A stretch of 51,349 nt of DNA from Planococcus donghaensis MPA1U2 (GCF_000189395.1 NZ_AEPB01000034.1:1-51349); one strand, 5' to 3'; numbered from the stretch's first letter, positions 16,764-26,244 are shown. Program-made: numbers and translations. Notes: generated from the sequence alone by a model not told the origin.

Positions 16764-17490
16764 AATTTGTTGGTGTTCTTTTTTTAATAAGCAAAATGCC
16801 TGTTAAAATTACGCCACTTAAGAATAGAGAGGCAGTAGTAACTAACATTTCACCAGTTCCATGTTTAATTGCGATTCCGATAAAAGCCCAAATAAAAACT
16901 AATGCATAAGGAATGTCCATATGATGAAAACGTATATGCAAAGCAAGGGCAGTCGCGATGGTCAGCATAATGACTGTCCATAACTGATCACTCAGTCCCC
17001 ATCCGTTCCAATTATAATAAGTTAAAACAAAACTGATATTAGCTATAGTTGCTACGCTGATCCAACCCATATTAATCGAAATTGGCAGACGTTCAGTAAA
17101 CGATTTTTCTGAGTTTCCATATTGCAAGTAAAGGAAGATTAAGGCGATTAAATAGCCAAGCATGGCAACAATTGATGTGGCAAAAAACTCATAATGCCAT
17201 AAAAGCAGCCAACTGATGTTGAACACGCAACTTAACGTGAACGTTAAGGCTATCATATATGAAGGGGTCTGTCCTTTTCGTAAACGTACCCAGAACGCGA
17301 TAATCCAAACAGCTAGCAAAAGGTAGATAATGCTCCAAATTGAAAATACGTAACCGGCAGGCGTAAACAGAACCAAAAGTCGATTAGACACTTCACCTGT
17401 AGTTTGGCCATTCAATGGCAAGGTGTTTGCCAAAGTATTCATAACAATTACAGCAATAAATGCAATTGTCATCAGTAAAACACGGATCAT
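16762..17490 (-). CDS. TspO/MBR-like integral membrane protein
   Basis: A 242-residue membrane protein with about eight hydrophobic helices. The segment LFTPAGYVFSIWSIIYLL strongly recalls the TspO/MBR (tryptophan-rich sensory protein) signature, and Trp-rich helices (NISWLLLWHY, YYNWNGWG) follow. Classical TspO has five helices and about 160 residues, so this belongs to a longer bacterial branch with extra C-terminal helices. TspO proteins bind porphyrins and other ligands; the role of the long form is unknown. Monocistronic, convergent with map. Confidence 0.65.
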   Translation of the reverse strand: MIRVLLMTIAFIAVIVMNTLANTLPLNGQTTGEVSNRLLVLFTPAGYVFSIWSIIYLLLAVWIIAFWVRLRKGQTPSYMIALTFTLSCVFNISWLLLWHYEFFATSIVAMLGYLIALIFLYLQYGNSEKSFTERLPISINMGWISVATIANISFVLTYYNWNGWGLSDQLWTVIMLTIATALALHIRFHHMDIPYALVFIWAFIGIAIKHGTGEMLVTTASLFLSGVILTGILLIKKRTPTN

Positions 17491-17683
17491 ACGAAATCCC
17501 TCCCTTACTTTAGTATACCTGCCACAGTTTCAATCAACAATTAACCTTTTCCAAATAAATCCCTAAAAATGTCGATAAGGTGAAGTGTTATAGAAATGAA
17601 GGGAATAATATTCCAGTATCGGAATAAAAAATGATATACTAATAAGTGTTTTTAGAAAATTTAGTTTACCAGGAGGCATAATC

Positions 17684-19483
17684 ATGACAGTTAATTATCC
17701 GGAAACGTGGGATTTGGATACGCTATTTTCAGGCGGCAGCGAATCTCAAGAATTGCGGCTACATATGAACCAAGCAGTAACGATGCTTACTGAATTTGAA
17801 AAGCTGGTTCAAAAATTTAAAGTGCCAACTGTAAAAGAAGATGCTCAAAATGTATATGACTTGTTAGAAAAAATGAGTGAAGTAATGAGACATTTAAGCC
17901 AATCAGGTGCTTTTATCGGCTGTTTGATGGCACAGAATACACAAGATAAAAAAGCGGGGATTTTAGAAAGTGAAGCAGCTTCACTTTCAGCTCGTTTCCA
18001 AAATTCTTTTCAGAAAATCCAACAAGATTTAACAAAGACAGAAGACGCGGTATGGAGTGAGCTATTGAATGAAGATCTTTTACGTAAATTTACATTTGTC
18101 TTGAATGAATGGCGGGAAGAAGCAAAACAATTACTTTCAGAAAAAGAAGAAAGCATGATTACAGCTTTAAGTACGGATGGGTATCATGGGTGGAGCCAAT
18201 TATACGATATGCTCGTAGGCGAAATTAAGGTCACAGTAACGGTTGACGGAGAAACGAAATCATTATCAGTAGGACAAGCAAACAACTTAAGTTCTCATAA
18301 AGATTCGGCTGTGCGCAAAGAATCGTATGAAAAGCTAGAAGAAGCTTGGACCGAAAAGGAAGAGTTTTTTGCAAAAACGCTAAATTCTATTGGAGGATTC
18401 CGCCTCGAAATTTACAAAAAACGTGGATGGGAAAATGTATTGCAAGAGCCGTTGCATATTAATCGCATGAAACAAGAAACATTGGATGCAATGTGGGGAG
18501 CAATTAGTAAAAACAAACAACCTTTCGTTGATTACTTAACTAAAAAAGCAGAACTGCTTGGCAAAGATGGTTTGGATTGGTATGACGTGGATGCACCGGT
18601 AACTGAAAGTACGCAGCAATTCTCTTATCAAGAAGGAGCGGAATTTATCTTAACGCAATTTAGTAAATTCGGGCCTGAATTAGAATACTTTGCAAAACAA
18701 GCATTTGAAAAAGGATGGATTGAAGCGGAAGATCGTCCAAATAAAAGACCAGGTGGATTTTGTACAGGATTGCCGTTAAGTGAAGAGTCACGTATTTTCA
18801 TGACTTATAGTGGCTCTATGTCAAATGTGGCAACACTCGCCCATGAACTCGGCCACGCATTTCATTCTTACGCACTGCGTCCAGTTCATTCGTTAAACCG
18901 CTCGTACGCAATGAACGTAGCAGAAACAGCCTCTACATTTGCCGAAATGATCGTTGCAGATGCTGCAGTAAAAAATGCTCAGTCAAAAGAAGAAAAAATT
19001 GCCTTGCTAGAAGACAAAGTTCAGCGAAGCGTCGCATTCTTCATGAACATCCATTCACGTTTCCTTTTTGAAACGCGATTTTATGAAGAACGTAAAAAAG
19101 GTGTTGTTCCTGCAGCACGTCTAAATGAATTGATGGAACAAGCTCAAGAAGAAGGGTTTGCGGGAGGTTTATCTTCAACACATCCACATTTCTGGGCATC
19201 TAAACTTCATTTTTATATTACGCAAGTTCCATTTTATAACTTTCCGTATACGTTTGGGTATTTGTTCTCGTTAAGTGTGTATGCAAAAGCTTTAGAAACA
19301 GGGAGCAGCTTTGAAGAAAAATACATGGCTCTACTTCGTGATACAGCAGTAATGTCGGCAGAAGACTTGGCGATGAAACATTTGGGAGAAGATATTACAC
19401 AACAGGCGTTCTGGGAAAAAGGAATTGCTTTGTGTGTCCAAGATGCCAAGGAATTCATTTCACTGACATCTGCTGAGGCTTAA
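17684..19483 (+). CDS. pepF: Oligoendopeptidase F (M3B metallopeptidase)
   Basis: A 599-residue zinc endopeptidase. The N-terminal helical PepF domain (from PETWDLDTLF) precedes the peptidase domain with H387-E-L-G-H391, and downstream NVAETASTFAEM supplies the third zinc ligand. It cleaves oligopeptides of roughly 7-17 residues in the cytoplasm, probably serving the same peptide economy as the M29 enzymes and the peptide importer at the window's right end. ATG 17684 has CAGGAGG upstream. The next gene starts one base after its stop, so the two form an operon. Confidence 0.93.
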   Translation: MTVNYPETWDLDTLFSGGSESQELRLHMNQAVTMLTEFEKLVQKFKVPTVKEDAQNVYDLLEKMSEVMRHLSQSGAFIGCLMAQNTQDKKAGILESEAASLSARFQNSFQKIQQDLTKTEDAVWSELLNEDLLRKFTFVLNEWREEAKQLLSEKEESMITALSTDGYHGWSQLYDMLVGEIKVTVTVDGETKSLSVGQANNLSSHKDSAVRKESYEKLEEAWTEKEEFFAKTLNSIGGFRLEIYKKRGWENVLQEPLHINRMKQETLDAMWGAISKNKQPFVDYLTKKAELLGKDGLDWYDVDAPVTESTQQFSYQEGAEFILTQFSKFGPELEYFAKQAFEKGWIEAEDRPNKRPGGFCTGLPLSEESRIFMTYSGSMSNVATLAHELGHAFHSYALRPVHSLNRSYAMNVAETASTFAEMIVADAAVKNAQSKEEKIALLEDKVQRSVAFFMNIHSRFLFETRFYEERKKGVVPAARLNELMEQAQEEGFAGGLSSTHPHFWASKLHFYITQVPFYNFPYTFGYLFSLSVYAKALETGSSFEEKYMALLRDTAVMSAEDLAMKHLGEDITQQAFWEKGIALCVQDAKEFISLTSAEA

Positions 19484-19484
19484 G

Positions 19485-20033
19485 ATGAACTTGCTTTTTG
19501 AGGGGCAGACTTGTTATCTGCGCAGTTTAGCAGTTGAAGATGCAGAAGAAATGGTGCAATTGTTATTGCGAAATCGGGGGTATTGGTCTGTCTACGAACC
19601 AAGCCACCGAGATAGCTATTTTACAACAGCCGTTCAACGGGAAAAAATTCGAGAGTCAATTTATCAAGCGAGAGAAAATCGTGAATATAGTGTCGGGATT
19701 TTTGAACACAAAACCAATAAACTGATTGGTCATATTTCTGTATATAGCGTGAAACGCATGCCGTTTTTAAGCGCTTTAGTAGGCTATTCAATCGATGAAG
19801 CCTATGTCGGTAAAGGAATAGCTACTGAAGCTGTAAAGTTAATGACTGTCTTTGGTTTTGAGCAATTGCGTCTTCACCGAATCGAAGCATATGTTTCACC
19901 GGATAATATCGGTTCGATTCGGGTATTAGAGAAAACGGGGTTTCGCCAAGAAGGCTTACTAAAGCAGTTTCTTTATATTAATGGCGAATGGAAAGACCAT
20001 TACTATTACGCAATGATCGAGCAAGAGTTTTGA
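19485..20033 (+). CDS. GNAT-family N-acetyltransferase (RimJ/RimL-like)
   Basis: A 182-residue acetyl-CoA-dependent acetyltransferase of the RimJ/RimL branch. The core strand VGYSIDEAYVGKGIATEAV contains the acetyl-CoA pyrophosphate-binding loop (VGKGIA), and RIEAYVSPDNIGSIRVLEKT is the typical continuation. The branch acetylates ribosomal protein N-termini or other amines; here the substrate is unknown. It starts one base after pepF, with its GAGG ribosome site inside the pepF coding end. Confidence 0.88.
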   Translation: MNLLFEGQTCYLRSLAVEDAEEMVQLLLRNRGYWSVYEPSHRDSYFTTAVQREKIRESIYQARENREYSVGIFEHKTNKLIGHISVYSVKRMPFLSALVGYSIDEAYVGKGIATEAVKLMTVFGFEQLRLHRIEAYVSPDNIGSIRVLEKTGFRQEGLLKQFLYINGEWKDHYYYAMIEQEF

Positions 20034-20118
20034 AAGGGTAAGGCCACCTATAAAAAATGGTGGAATGAGTTGCATCGTTGGTTTGAATCGTGAGTAATAA
20101 GAAAAGAAGGTGAAAAGA

Positions 20119-20601
20119 ATGGATAGAGATAAATTGTTTTCTTATCATAAGTGGGCAACAATCGCTTGTTTGCAACATGTGCAAACTTCAGGTGAGGAAT
20201 TTTATAGTAAAGAAGGCATTAACTCTTTTGCTTCCATTCAAGAAACAACAGAGCATGTCTTAGGAGTAGAGAAACTTTGGCTACTCCGAATGTCAGGCGT
20301 TGCGAATCCAACTTTCGAACATTTTGATGTTGAAACAACAGAAAAAGCAATCGAAGCTTATGAATTGCTTCATGAGGAGATGGAAGTGTTTTTCTCACGC
20401 CTCACGGATCAGCAATGGGAAGAAACTCTTCATTACCGGAATATGCGAGGAGATAAATTTTCGACAACAAGAGAAGAAATGTTATTCACTTTTGTTAATC
20501 ATGCAAGCTATCATAGAGGACAGGTTACATCTTTACTCAGACAATTTGGTAAAGAAGGCATTGCACTCGATTATATCTATTTCCAAAAAGAAAACCGCTG
20601 A
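20119..20601 (+). CDS. DinB-fold protein
   Basis: A 160-residue four-helix-bundle protein of the DinB/YfiT group. The likely metal-binding histidines are in SYHKWA or TTEHVLGVEKLWLL and in NHASYHRGQV, the family's hallmark. Members can be metal-dependent thiol transferases (for example bacillithiol S-transferases), but many have no known role. ATG 20119 lies 6 bases after AGAAGGTG; an upstream GTG overlaps that site. The stop codon is inside a terminator hairpin shared with the convergent carbonic anhydrase gene. Confidence 0.82.
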   Translation: MDRDKLFSYHKWATIACLQHVQTSGEEFYSKEGINSFASIQETTEHVLGVEKLWLLRMSGVANPTFEHFDVETTEKAIEAYELLHEEMEVFFSRLTDQQWEETLHYRNMRGDKFSTTREEMLFTFVNHASYHRGQVTSLLRQFGKEGIALDYIYFQKENR

Positions 20602-20620
20602 GAATTTCTCAGCGGTTTTC
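20590..20620. terminator. Shared terminator containing both stop codons of a convergent pair
   Basis: AAAACCGCTGAGAA pairs with CTCAGCGGTTTT around a short AT loop. The DinB TGA (20599-20601) is in the left arm and the carbonic anhydrase stop (20609-20611 on the other strand) is in the right. Both proteins end in -ENR because the palindrome encodes the same residues on each strand. Confidence 0.85.
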
Positions 20621-21175
20621 GTTACCATTGACAACAATATCTAATTTACCAGTTGTTGGGTCAATAACCAGCCCATGAACAGGAACGTTTTTGTCTAATA
20701 GTGGATGATGCCGTACCATATTGACACTATGTGCAACACTTTCTGTCACTTCATCAAATCCGCGAAGCCAGCCCTCTAAGTCTACTCCGGAATATTCCAT
20801 CATTTCAATGGTCTTTTCATCTATTCCTCGCATTTTCATTTTATTAAGAATTTCATTAGGTTTGATCGCAGACATTCCGCAATCATGGTGTCCAATAATG
20901 TAAATTTCGTCTGCATTTAATTCGTACACCGCGACAATTAGGCTACGCATGATGCCACCAAAAGGATGATTAATGACAGCCCCAGCACTTTTAACAATTT
21001 TTACATCACCATTTTTAAAATTCATTGCTTTTGGCAACATTTCAACAAGTCGTGTATCCATACATGTTAAAATAACAACTTTCTTATCCGGAAATTTAGT
21101 AGTCATGTATTCCTCATACTTTTTTTCTTTCACGAACTCTTCGTTGTACTCTAAAATTTGGTCTAGTAAAGCCAT
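20609..21175 (-). CDS. Beta-class carbonic anhydrase
   Basis: A 188-residue zinc enzyme interconverting CO2 and bicarbonate. Zinc ligands are C38 in TCMDTR, H96 and C99 in GHHDCG; D40 and R42 form the catalytic dyad. Its length matches B. subtilis YtiB (187). Bicarbonate is needed by biotin carboxylases and carbamoyl phosphate synthase. ATG 21175 has GGGGGAG upstream. It converges on the DinB gene and shares its terminator. Confidence 0.92.
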   Translation of the reverse strand: MALLDQILEYNEEFVKEKKYEEYMTTKFPDKKVVILTCMDTRLVEMLPKAMNFKNGDVKIVKSAGAVINHPFGGIMRSLIVAVYELNADEIYIIGHHDCGMSAIKPNEILNKMKMRGIDEKTIEMMEYSGVDLEGWLRGFDEVTESVAHSVNMVRHHPLLDKNVPVHGLVIDPTTGKLDIVVNGNENR

Positions 21176-21364
21176 TAATTCTCCCCCTTATCGAATGATA
21201 CTCTATTATTTTAATCTAAATTTATAAGAAATACGAATTACAACAGAAATATTTTTAAAAATCAGGAATATAGTCATCTTTCAATTATTTAGGTTGTTTA
21301 CAGTTTACTTTCAGAAAAGAAGATTAGAGAGAAGTGTAGTAGGTTAGCTATGAGTATAGGAAAA

Positions 21365-21406
21365 GAGACTAAAGCAAACCCAGATTCATGGGTTTGCTTT
21401 AGTCTC
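21365..21406 (-). terminator. Terminator of mreBH
   Basis: A perfect long inverted repeat (GAGACTAAAGCAAACCCA with its complement, 6-base loop) sits just after the mreBH stop on the minus strand, followed by CTTTTCC. The T-run is short. Confidence 0.75.
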
Positions 21407-21413
21407 AATGTGT

Positions 21414-22421
21414 TTACCGTGACATCTTTTCTAATTGCTTGATCATGCCAAGTGATAATCCGGTCCCAATAGCCACAGATTCTAATGGCTGAGGTGCGAT
21501 ATGGACAGGTACTGAAATTTCTTTTGAAAGCCATTCCTGTAGACCTTTTAATAAAGCACCGCCACCAGAAATAACAACCCCTTGGTCCACCATGTCGCCA
21601 GATAACTCAGCTGGACAATTTTCCAACGTTGCACGAATGCATTCAAGAATGGCAGATAAAGATTCTTTAAGCGCATCTTGTGTTTCGAGAGAACTTAAAG
21701 TAATCGTTTTAGGTAATCCTGTCATAATATCACGTCCACGTATGTCCATCTTTTCAACTTCATGAGAAATCGGTGCATAGCCAATTTCTTTTTTAATGTT
21801 CTCAGCGGTACGTTCACCGATTAATACATTGTATTGTTTTCGAACATAATGAATAATGTCTTCATCCATGCGATCGCCAGCTACTTTAACCGTGTTTGAT
21901 GACACAACTCCACCAAAAGAGATAATGCCAACTTCTGTGGTACCTCCACCAATATCGACAATAACACTTGCAACAGGTTCACTAATTGGCAAATTTGCGC
22001 CAATTGCAGCTGCAACAGTTTCTTCAATCAAGTGAACATTTTTCGCACCGCTTTTTTTAACTGCATCGTGAATTTCACGGCGCTCTACCTTGGTCGCCCC
22101 GGATGGAGTACAAACCATAACAGTAGGTTTGCGGAAAGCACTACCAAGCTGTTTCAAGGCTCTTTGCATAATGATAGTCAATAATTCTCGCGTGACATCA
22201 AAATCTGCGATGACGCCATCTTTTAATGGACGGACAATAAGAATAGAGTCTGGGGCTTTTCCAAGCATTGCTTTTGCTTCGTTACCAATGGCTAAAACTG
22301 CACGGGTCTTTGCATCTAGTGCCACCATTGAAGGTTCATTTATAATAATTCCTTTTTCTTTTGTATATACCAATACGTTTGCAGTTCCTAAATCAATGCC
22401 AATAGCTGTTGCAGAAAACAT
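21414..22421 (-). CDS. mreBH: MreB-family actin-like protein (MreBH)
   Basis: A 335-residue actin-like ATPase that forms membrane-bound filaments guiding cell-wall synthesis. The phosphate-1 motif [13 protein letters not shown], phosphate-2 motif [11 protein letters not shown] and the adenosine-site [13 protein letters not shown] are intact. The length equals that of B. subtilis MreBH (335), and the gene stands alone rather than before mreC/mreD, so MreBH or Mbl is more likely than MreB; Mbl cannot be excluded. ATG 22421 follows AGGAGG by 9 bases; two codons upstream of it are not needed. Confidence 0.85.
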   Translation of the reverse strand: MFSATAIGIDLGTANVLVYTKEKGIIINEPSMVALDAKTRAVLAIGNEAKAMLGKAPDSILIVRPLKDGVIADFDVTRELLTIIMQRALKQLGSAFRKPTVMVCTPSGATKVERREIHDAVKKSGAKNVHLIEETVAAAIGANLPISEPVASVIVDIGGGTTEVGIISFGGVVSSNTVKVAGDRMDEDIIHYVRKQYNVLIGERTAENIKKEIGYAPISHEVEKMDIRGRDIMTGLPKTITLSSLETQDALKESLSAILECIRATLENCPAELSGDMVDQGVVISGGGALLKGLQEWLSKEISVPVHIAPQPLESVAIGTGLSLGMIKQLEKMSR

Positions 22422-22552
22422 ACACAAATACCTCCTATAAATAAAGACCTTAACTTGTTAGAATTTTATCATTACCATCATGCAAACAAAAGAGTCCAAG
22501 GAACCTAAAGTAAAAAAATGCCTATTTAAAACAAGTTAAATAGCCACCAATA

Positions 22553-22586
22553 TAAAAACCGGCTTCAAAAAAGAAGCCGGTTTTTA
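22553..22586 (-). terminator. Terminator of the 46-residue membrane protein gene
   Basis: AAAAACCGGCTTC pairs with GAAGCCGGTTTTT. It lies 4 bases past the stop codon on the minus strand. Confidence 0.85.
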
Positions 22587-22590
22587 TCGC

Positions 22591-22731
22591 TTAATATTTT
22601 TTTTCAGGAACTGGATCTACATGCTCAGAATCGTGCGTGTGCAGCTCTTTCCCAAGAAAGTGAAGAAGCGTAAAGAAAAACATGAAAATGACGACCATAA
22701 AGCCAAGAACGACAGTGATGTCATAAAACAT
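22591..22731 (-). CDS. Small single-helix membrane protein with His-rich tail
   Basis: A 46-residue protein behind GAGGAG. Residues 4-26 form one very hydrophobic helix (VVLGFMVVIFMFFFTLLHFL). The C-terminal tail has HTHDSEH and ends PVPEKKY. A good ribosome site, a dedicated terminator and its own upstream -10-like TATACT suggest a real gene. It follows the second M29 aminopeptidase by 85 bases on the same strand. Not recognised. The tail's three histidines could bind a metal, but this is speculation. Confidence 0.65.
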   Translation of the reverse strand: MFYDITVVLGFMVVIFMFFFTLLHFLGKELHTHDSEHVDPVPEKKY

Positions 22732-22781
22732 AATGATAACTCCTCTCTAAACTGTAATTATCAATCTTAAGTATACCCGAT

Positions 22782-22806
22782 TTCGACAGAAAAAATAAGT
22801 GTCGAA
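22782..22806. promoter_or_regulatory. Inverted repeat between ampS-like gene and the small membrane protein
   Basis: TTCGACA (22782-22788) and TGTCGAA (22800-22806) are a perfect 7-bp inverted repeat with an 11-base spacer, next to a GTATACT -10-like element read on the minus strand. It could be an operator or a weak terminator of the upstream gene. Confidence 0.4.
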
Positions 22807-22816
22807 TTATCGATAC

Positions 22817-24049
22817 TTAAAATGCCCAGTTACCACCACGGAAAATAGGTTCACGCGATCCATCTTCTAATATCCCATCAATGTCCATTTCTGAAGAGCC
22901 TATCATGAAATCGACGTGAGTAATGCTTTGGTTCAAGCCGTTTTCCAATAGTTCTTCTTGTGACATTGTTTTTCCACCTTCAAGGCAAAATGCATATGCA
23001 CTACCAATAGCGAAATGATTTGAAGCGTTTTCATCGAACAACGTATTGTAGAATAAAATATTTGAATCTGAAATCGGTGATTGATGAGGAACCAATGCAA
23101 CTTCTCCTAAGAAGTGTGACCCTTCATCGGTTGCAATTAGTTGTTTCAACACATCTTCACCTTGAGCTGCAGTAGCATCCACAATTTTTCCATCTTTAAA
23201 TGTAATTTTAAAATCGTCAATAATATTGCCGCCATAGCTTAAAGGTTTCGTGCTTGAAACAAAACCATTTACGCCTGTTTTATAAGGAACAGTGAATACC
23301 TCTTCAGTTGGCATATTTGCCATAAAAGTATCGCCTTTTTCGTTGACCGATCCAGCTCCACACCAAAGATGACCTTTCGGAAGGGCTACTTCTAAATCTG
23401 TTTTTGGCGATGTGTAATGAAGTTTCGCGTACTTTTTATCGTTCAAGTAATCGACTTTTGTATGCAGTAAGCGGTTATGCTCAGACCATGCCTCAATTGG
23501 TTGATCAAGGTCTGCACGAACAGCTTTAAAGATTGCATCCCAAAGTGCGTCAACTTGCTGTTCTTTTGGCAACTCAGGAAATACTTTAGCAGCCCAATTT
23601 TCTGAAGGAGCTGCAAGAACAGACCAACTAATTTTATCGGATTGTACATACTGACGATACTTGCTCAATGCCTGCCCAGTTGCTTTTTGTGAAGCAGCAA
23701 TGCGACTTGACTCGATTCCCGATAACAAATCAGGACTTTGTGACATGATACTGATAAATGCAGCACCTTGTTCTGCTAGTTGCTCACGTTCTTGAACTTT
23801 CCAAGCAGGAAACTGCGAAAACGAATCTTCTGGTGCTAATTCAAAACGTAGACGAGTAATTGTATCGTCAGTCCAATCTACATACACTTGTTTAGCTCCT
23901 GTTTCATAAGCTTTTTGTGTAAGTAAACGTACAAATGGAGCGGAATCGATGGCAGCAGCAATATAAAGTTGCTGACCTGGTTGAATATTTACTCCCACTT
24001 TAATAGCTAGTTCTGCATAGTAGGTTAATTTCTCATTAAAAGACGTCAA
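22817..24049 (-). CDS. M29-family metallo-aminopeptidase, second copy
   Basis: A 410-residue paralogue of the gene at 11393-12622, with the same metal and catalytic motifs: GEVALVPHQSPI, the ILFYNTLFDENASNH stretch and VDFMIGSSEMDIDG. I choose TTG at 24049 because AGAGGAGAG lies 5-6 bases upstream and the resulting start (MTSFNEKLTYYAEL) aligns with the paralogue's (MNFQEKLEQYAEL). An ATG six codons earlier overlaps the ribosome site. It is monocistronic or reads into the small membrane protein. The two copies differ enough to be old duplicates with perhaps different peptide preferences. Confidence 0.88.
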   Translation of the reverse strand: MTSFNEKLTYYAELAIKVGVNIQPGQQLYIAAAIDSAPFVRLLTQKAYETGAKQVYVDWTDDTITRLRFELAPEDSFSQFPAWKVQEREQLAEQGAAFISIMSQSPDLLSGIESSRIAASQKATGQALSKYRQYVQSDKISWSVLAAPSENWAAKVFPELPKEQQVDALWDAIFKAVRADLDQPIEAWSEHNRLLHTKVDYLNDKKYAKLHYTSPKTDLEVALPKGHLWCGAGSVNEKGDTFMANMPTEEVFTVPYKTGVNGFVSSTKPLSYGGNIIDDFKITFKDGKIVDATAAQGEDVLKQLIATDEGSHFLGEVALVPHQSPISDSNILFYNTLFDENASNHFAIGSAYAFCLEGGKTMSQEELLENGLNQSITHVDFMIGSSEMDIDGILEDGSREPIFRGGNWAF

Positions 24050-24139
24050 ATAAATCTCTCCTCTCATCTCTTCTATAGTAGCAATTTTCAGTCACAGCCT
24101 GCAATGATTTATAACAGTCTTTCAAATAAATTATTTCTC

Positions 24140-24169
24140 TTGTAATAATAATTATAAAAGTTTATAATT
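24140..24169 (+). promoter_or_regulatory. psuKG promoter with embedded 9-bp palindrome
   Basis: TTGTAA (24140-24145), a 17-base spacer and a perfect TATAAT (24163-24168). Overlapping the spacer and -10 is AATTATAAA-AG-TTTATAATT (24150-24169), a perfect 9-bp inverted repeat with a 2-base centre. It is the likely operator for a helix-turn-helix regulator, quite possibly the N-terminal domain of PsuK itself. Confidence 0.65.
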
Positions 24170-24197
24170 AAACAAAAGTTTAAGCGGGGGTGTTGAA

Positions 24198-25289
24198 ATG
24201 AATCAGAAAGAAGTGGAAGTTCTAGAATTGATCCGGCGAAACCCATATTTGTCCCAACAAGAAATGGCGGAACGGTTAAATATGTCTAGGCCTTCACTTG
24301 CTAACTTTATCTCAAATTTAATGCGCCAAGGTAAAATATTGGGACGTGCTTATGTATTGCCAGAAGAAAAAACCGTTATCTGCATTGGCGGGGCCAATGT
24401 TGATAGGAAATTTCTTATGCAGCAGCCTGCACAAATGGGCACCTCAAATCCTGCATCTGTTTCTGGCAGTGTTGGTGGAGTTGCAAGAAACGTAGCCGAA
24501 AACTTAGGGCGACTAGGCAATTCTGTTAAATTACTGTCCATTGTTGGAAATGACCCAGAGTGGGAACTAATCGAAGCTGCATCAAGTTCTTTTATGTCAA
24601 CAGAACTTACTAAAGCGATCGAAGGTCTTTCTACCGGAACGTACACAGCTATTTTGGAACCTGATGGCGAAATGGTAATAGCAATGGCAGATATGAAAAT
24701 TTATGATTTTATGACCCCAGCATACTTGTCGAAAAATGAAAGTGCTTTATTGGCTGCTGCTTTTCTTGTAATCGATTTAAACTGTCCACGTGATACGGTA
24801 GAATATGTACGCAAAATTGCTTTAGCTAACAAGATTCCGTTAGCGGTTATACCGGTCTCTGCTCCAAAGATGAACCATTTAAGCGATGATTTATCGGGGG
24901 TCAGTTGGTTGATTTTAAATCGCGATGAAGCAAGTAAATATTTACAACTGTCCATTGATTCAACAGAAGAGTGGCATCAAGCCGTGCAACAACTAGTAGA
25001 ACGTGGAGCAGAATCAGTTGTTATCACAGGCGGGAAAGATGGCGCTTTAGCGGGAGACTCCACAGGCACTAAACATTACCCTTCGATACAAGTCGGTCAC
25101 GTAGCTGATGTTACAGGCGCAGGAGATGCATTTTCGAGTGCAATCGTTCATAGCATATTAGAGAGTCAAGACTTAGACACCGCAATTCGAGCAGGAATGA
25201 TCAATGCGGCAAAAACATTAGAAAGCAATTCGACTGTTCGTCATGAACTGACAGCAGTACAACTACAAAAAGAACTGGAGGAATTATAA
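24198..25289 (+). CDS. psuK: Pseudouridine kinase with N-terminal winged helix-turn-helix
   Basis: A 363-residue fusion. Residues 1-55 are a winged helix-turn-helix ([20 protein letters not shown], then [20 protein letters not shown]). The rest is a PfkB/ribokinase sugar kinase, with GGxxxN-type substrate residues around [11 protein letters not shown] and the catalytic [11 protein letters not shown] motif. The next gene is psuG, so the substrate is almost certainly pseudouridine, giving pseudouridine 5'-phosphate. Similar DNA-binding/kinase fusions are known in this branch of PfkB kinases. The stop overlaps psuG (TAATG). It may repress its own operon through the palindrome at 24150. Confidence 0.87.
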   Translation: MNQKEVEVLELIRRNPYLSQQEMAERLNMSRPSLANFISNLMRQGKILGRAYVLPEEKTVICIGGANVDRKFLMQQPAQMGTSNPASVSGSVGGVARNVAENLGRLGNSVKLLSIVGNDPEWELIEAASSSFMSTELTKAIEGLSTGTYTAILEPDGEMVIAMADMKIYDFMTPAYLSKNESALLAAAFLVIDLNCPRDTVEYVRKIALANKIPLAVIPVSAPKMNHLSDDLSGVSWLILNRDEASKYLQLSIDSTEEWHQAVQQLVERGAESVVITGGKDGALAGDSTGTKHYPSIQVGHVADVTGAGDAFSSAIVHSILESQDLDTAIRAGMINAAKTLESNSTVRHELTAVQLQKELEEL

Positions 25290-26200
25290 TGAACACAATG
25301 ATTTCGTATTCAACAGAAGTACAACAGGCACTAGAGGGCAAAAAACCAATCGTAGCACTTGAGTCAACAATTATCTCACATGGTATGCCTTATCCGCAGA
25401 ACGTAGAAACGGCTCGTATCGTAGAGCAAATTATTCGTGACAATGGTGCAGTCCCTGCCACTATTGCGATTATGGATGGAAAAATAAAAATTGGTTTATC
25501 TGAAGAGGAATTAGAATTGCTTGGAAACACTTCATCTGTTTCTAAAGTTTCAAGAAGAGATATCGGCCAAGTAATTGCAACAAAACAACTGGGAGCAACA
25601 ACTGTTGCAGCAACGATGATTTGCGCAGAACTAGCAGGTATTCGCGTTTTCGCTACAGGTGGAATCGGCGGGGTACACAGAGGCGCAGAAACAACGATGG
25701 ATATTTCAGCCGATCTCGAAGAGCTATCAACTACTGGAGTGGCTGTTGTATGTGCCGGAGCAAAATCAATCTTGGATATCGGTTTAACAATGGAATACCT
25801 TGAAACAAAAGGGGTACCGGTTATCGGTTACCAAACAGATGTTATGCCAGCATTTTATACTCGTTCTAGTAATTTTGAGTTAACGTACCGTACAGAAACC
25901 GCAGATGAGTTAGCTAAAGTGCTAAAAGCAAAATGGGATTTAGGAATTGATGGTGGGGCAGTTATTGCAAACCCTATTCCAGCAGAACATGCGCTAGAAG
26001 AGTCATTCATTAATGGCATTATTGACCAAGCCATGACCGAAGCTAATGACAATGGCATTTCAGGAAAAGAAGTTACACCCTTCCTTTTGGGTAAAGTAAA
26101 AGAATTGACTGAAGGAAAAAGTTTAGTAGCTAATATCGAGTTAGTGAAACATAATGCAAAAGTAGGAGCGGAACTCGCTGTAGCTTATAACAAACTTTAA
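25289..26200 (+). CDS. psuG: Pseudouridine-5'-phosphate glycosidase
   Basis: A 303-residue Mn2+-dependent enzyme that splits the C-C glycosidic bond of pseudouridine 5'-phosphate into uracil and ribose 5-phosphate. Family hallmarks are [17 protein letters not shown] near the start, [24 protein letters not shown] and [10 protein letters not shown]. The length fits E. coli PsuG (312). The start overlaps the psuK stop, with GGAGG 7 bases before. Together psuK and psuG salvage pseudouridine from RNA turnover or the environment. No dedicated nucleoside transporter is in the operon. Confidence 0.95.
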   Translation: MNTMISYSTEVQQALEGKKPIVALESTIISHGMPYPQNVETARIVEQIIRDNGAVPATIAIMDGKIKIGLSEEELELLGNTSSVSKVSRRDIGQVIATKQLGATTVAATMICAELAGIRVFATGGIGGVHRGAETTMDISADLEELSTTGVAVVCAGAKSILDIGLTMEYLETKGVPVIGYQTDVMPAFYTRSSNFELTYRTETADELAKVLKAKWDLGIDGGAVIANPIPAEHALEESFINGIIDQAMTEANDNGISGKEVTPFLLGKVKELTEGKSLVANIELVKHNAKVGAELAVAYNKL

Positions 26201-26212
26201 GGAAAATTTGTG

Positions 26213-26244
26213 AAAAGAAGTCCATTCGTGGACTTCTTTTTTTT
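26213..26244 (+). terminator. Terminator of psuKG
   Basis: AAAAGAAGTCCA pairs with TGGACTTCTTTT and is followed by a long T-run. Confidence 0.87.
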
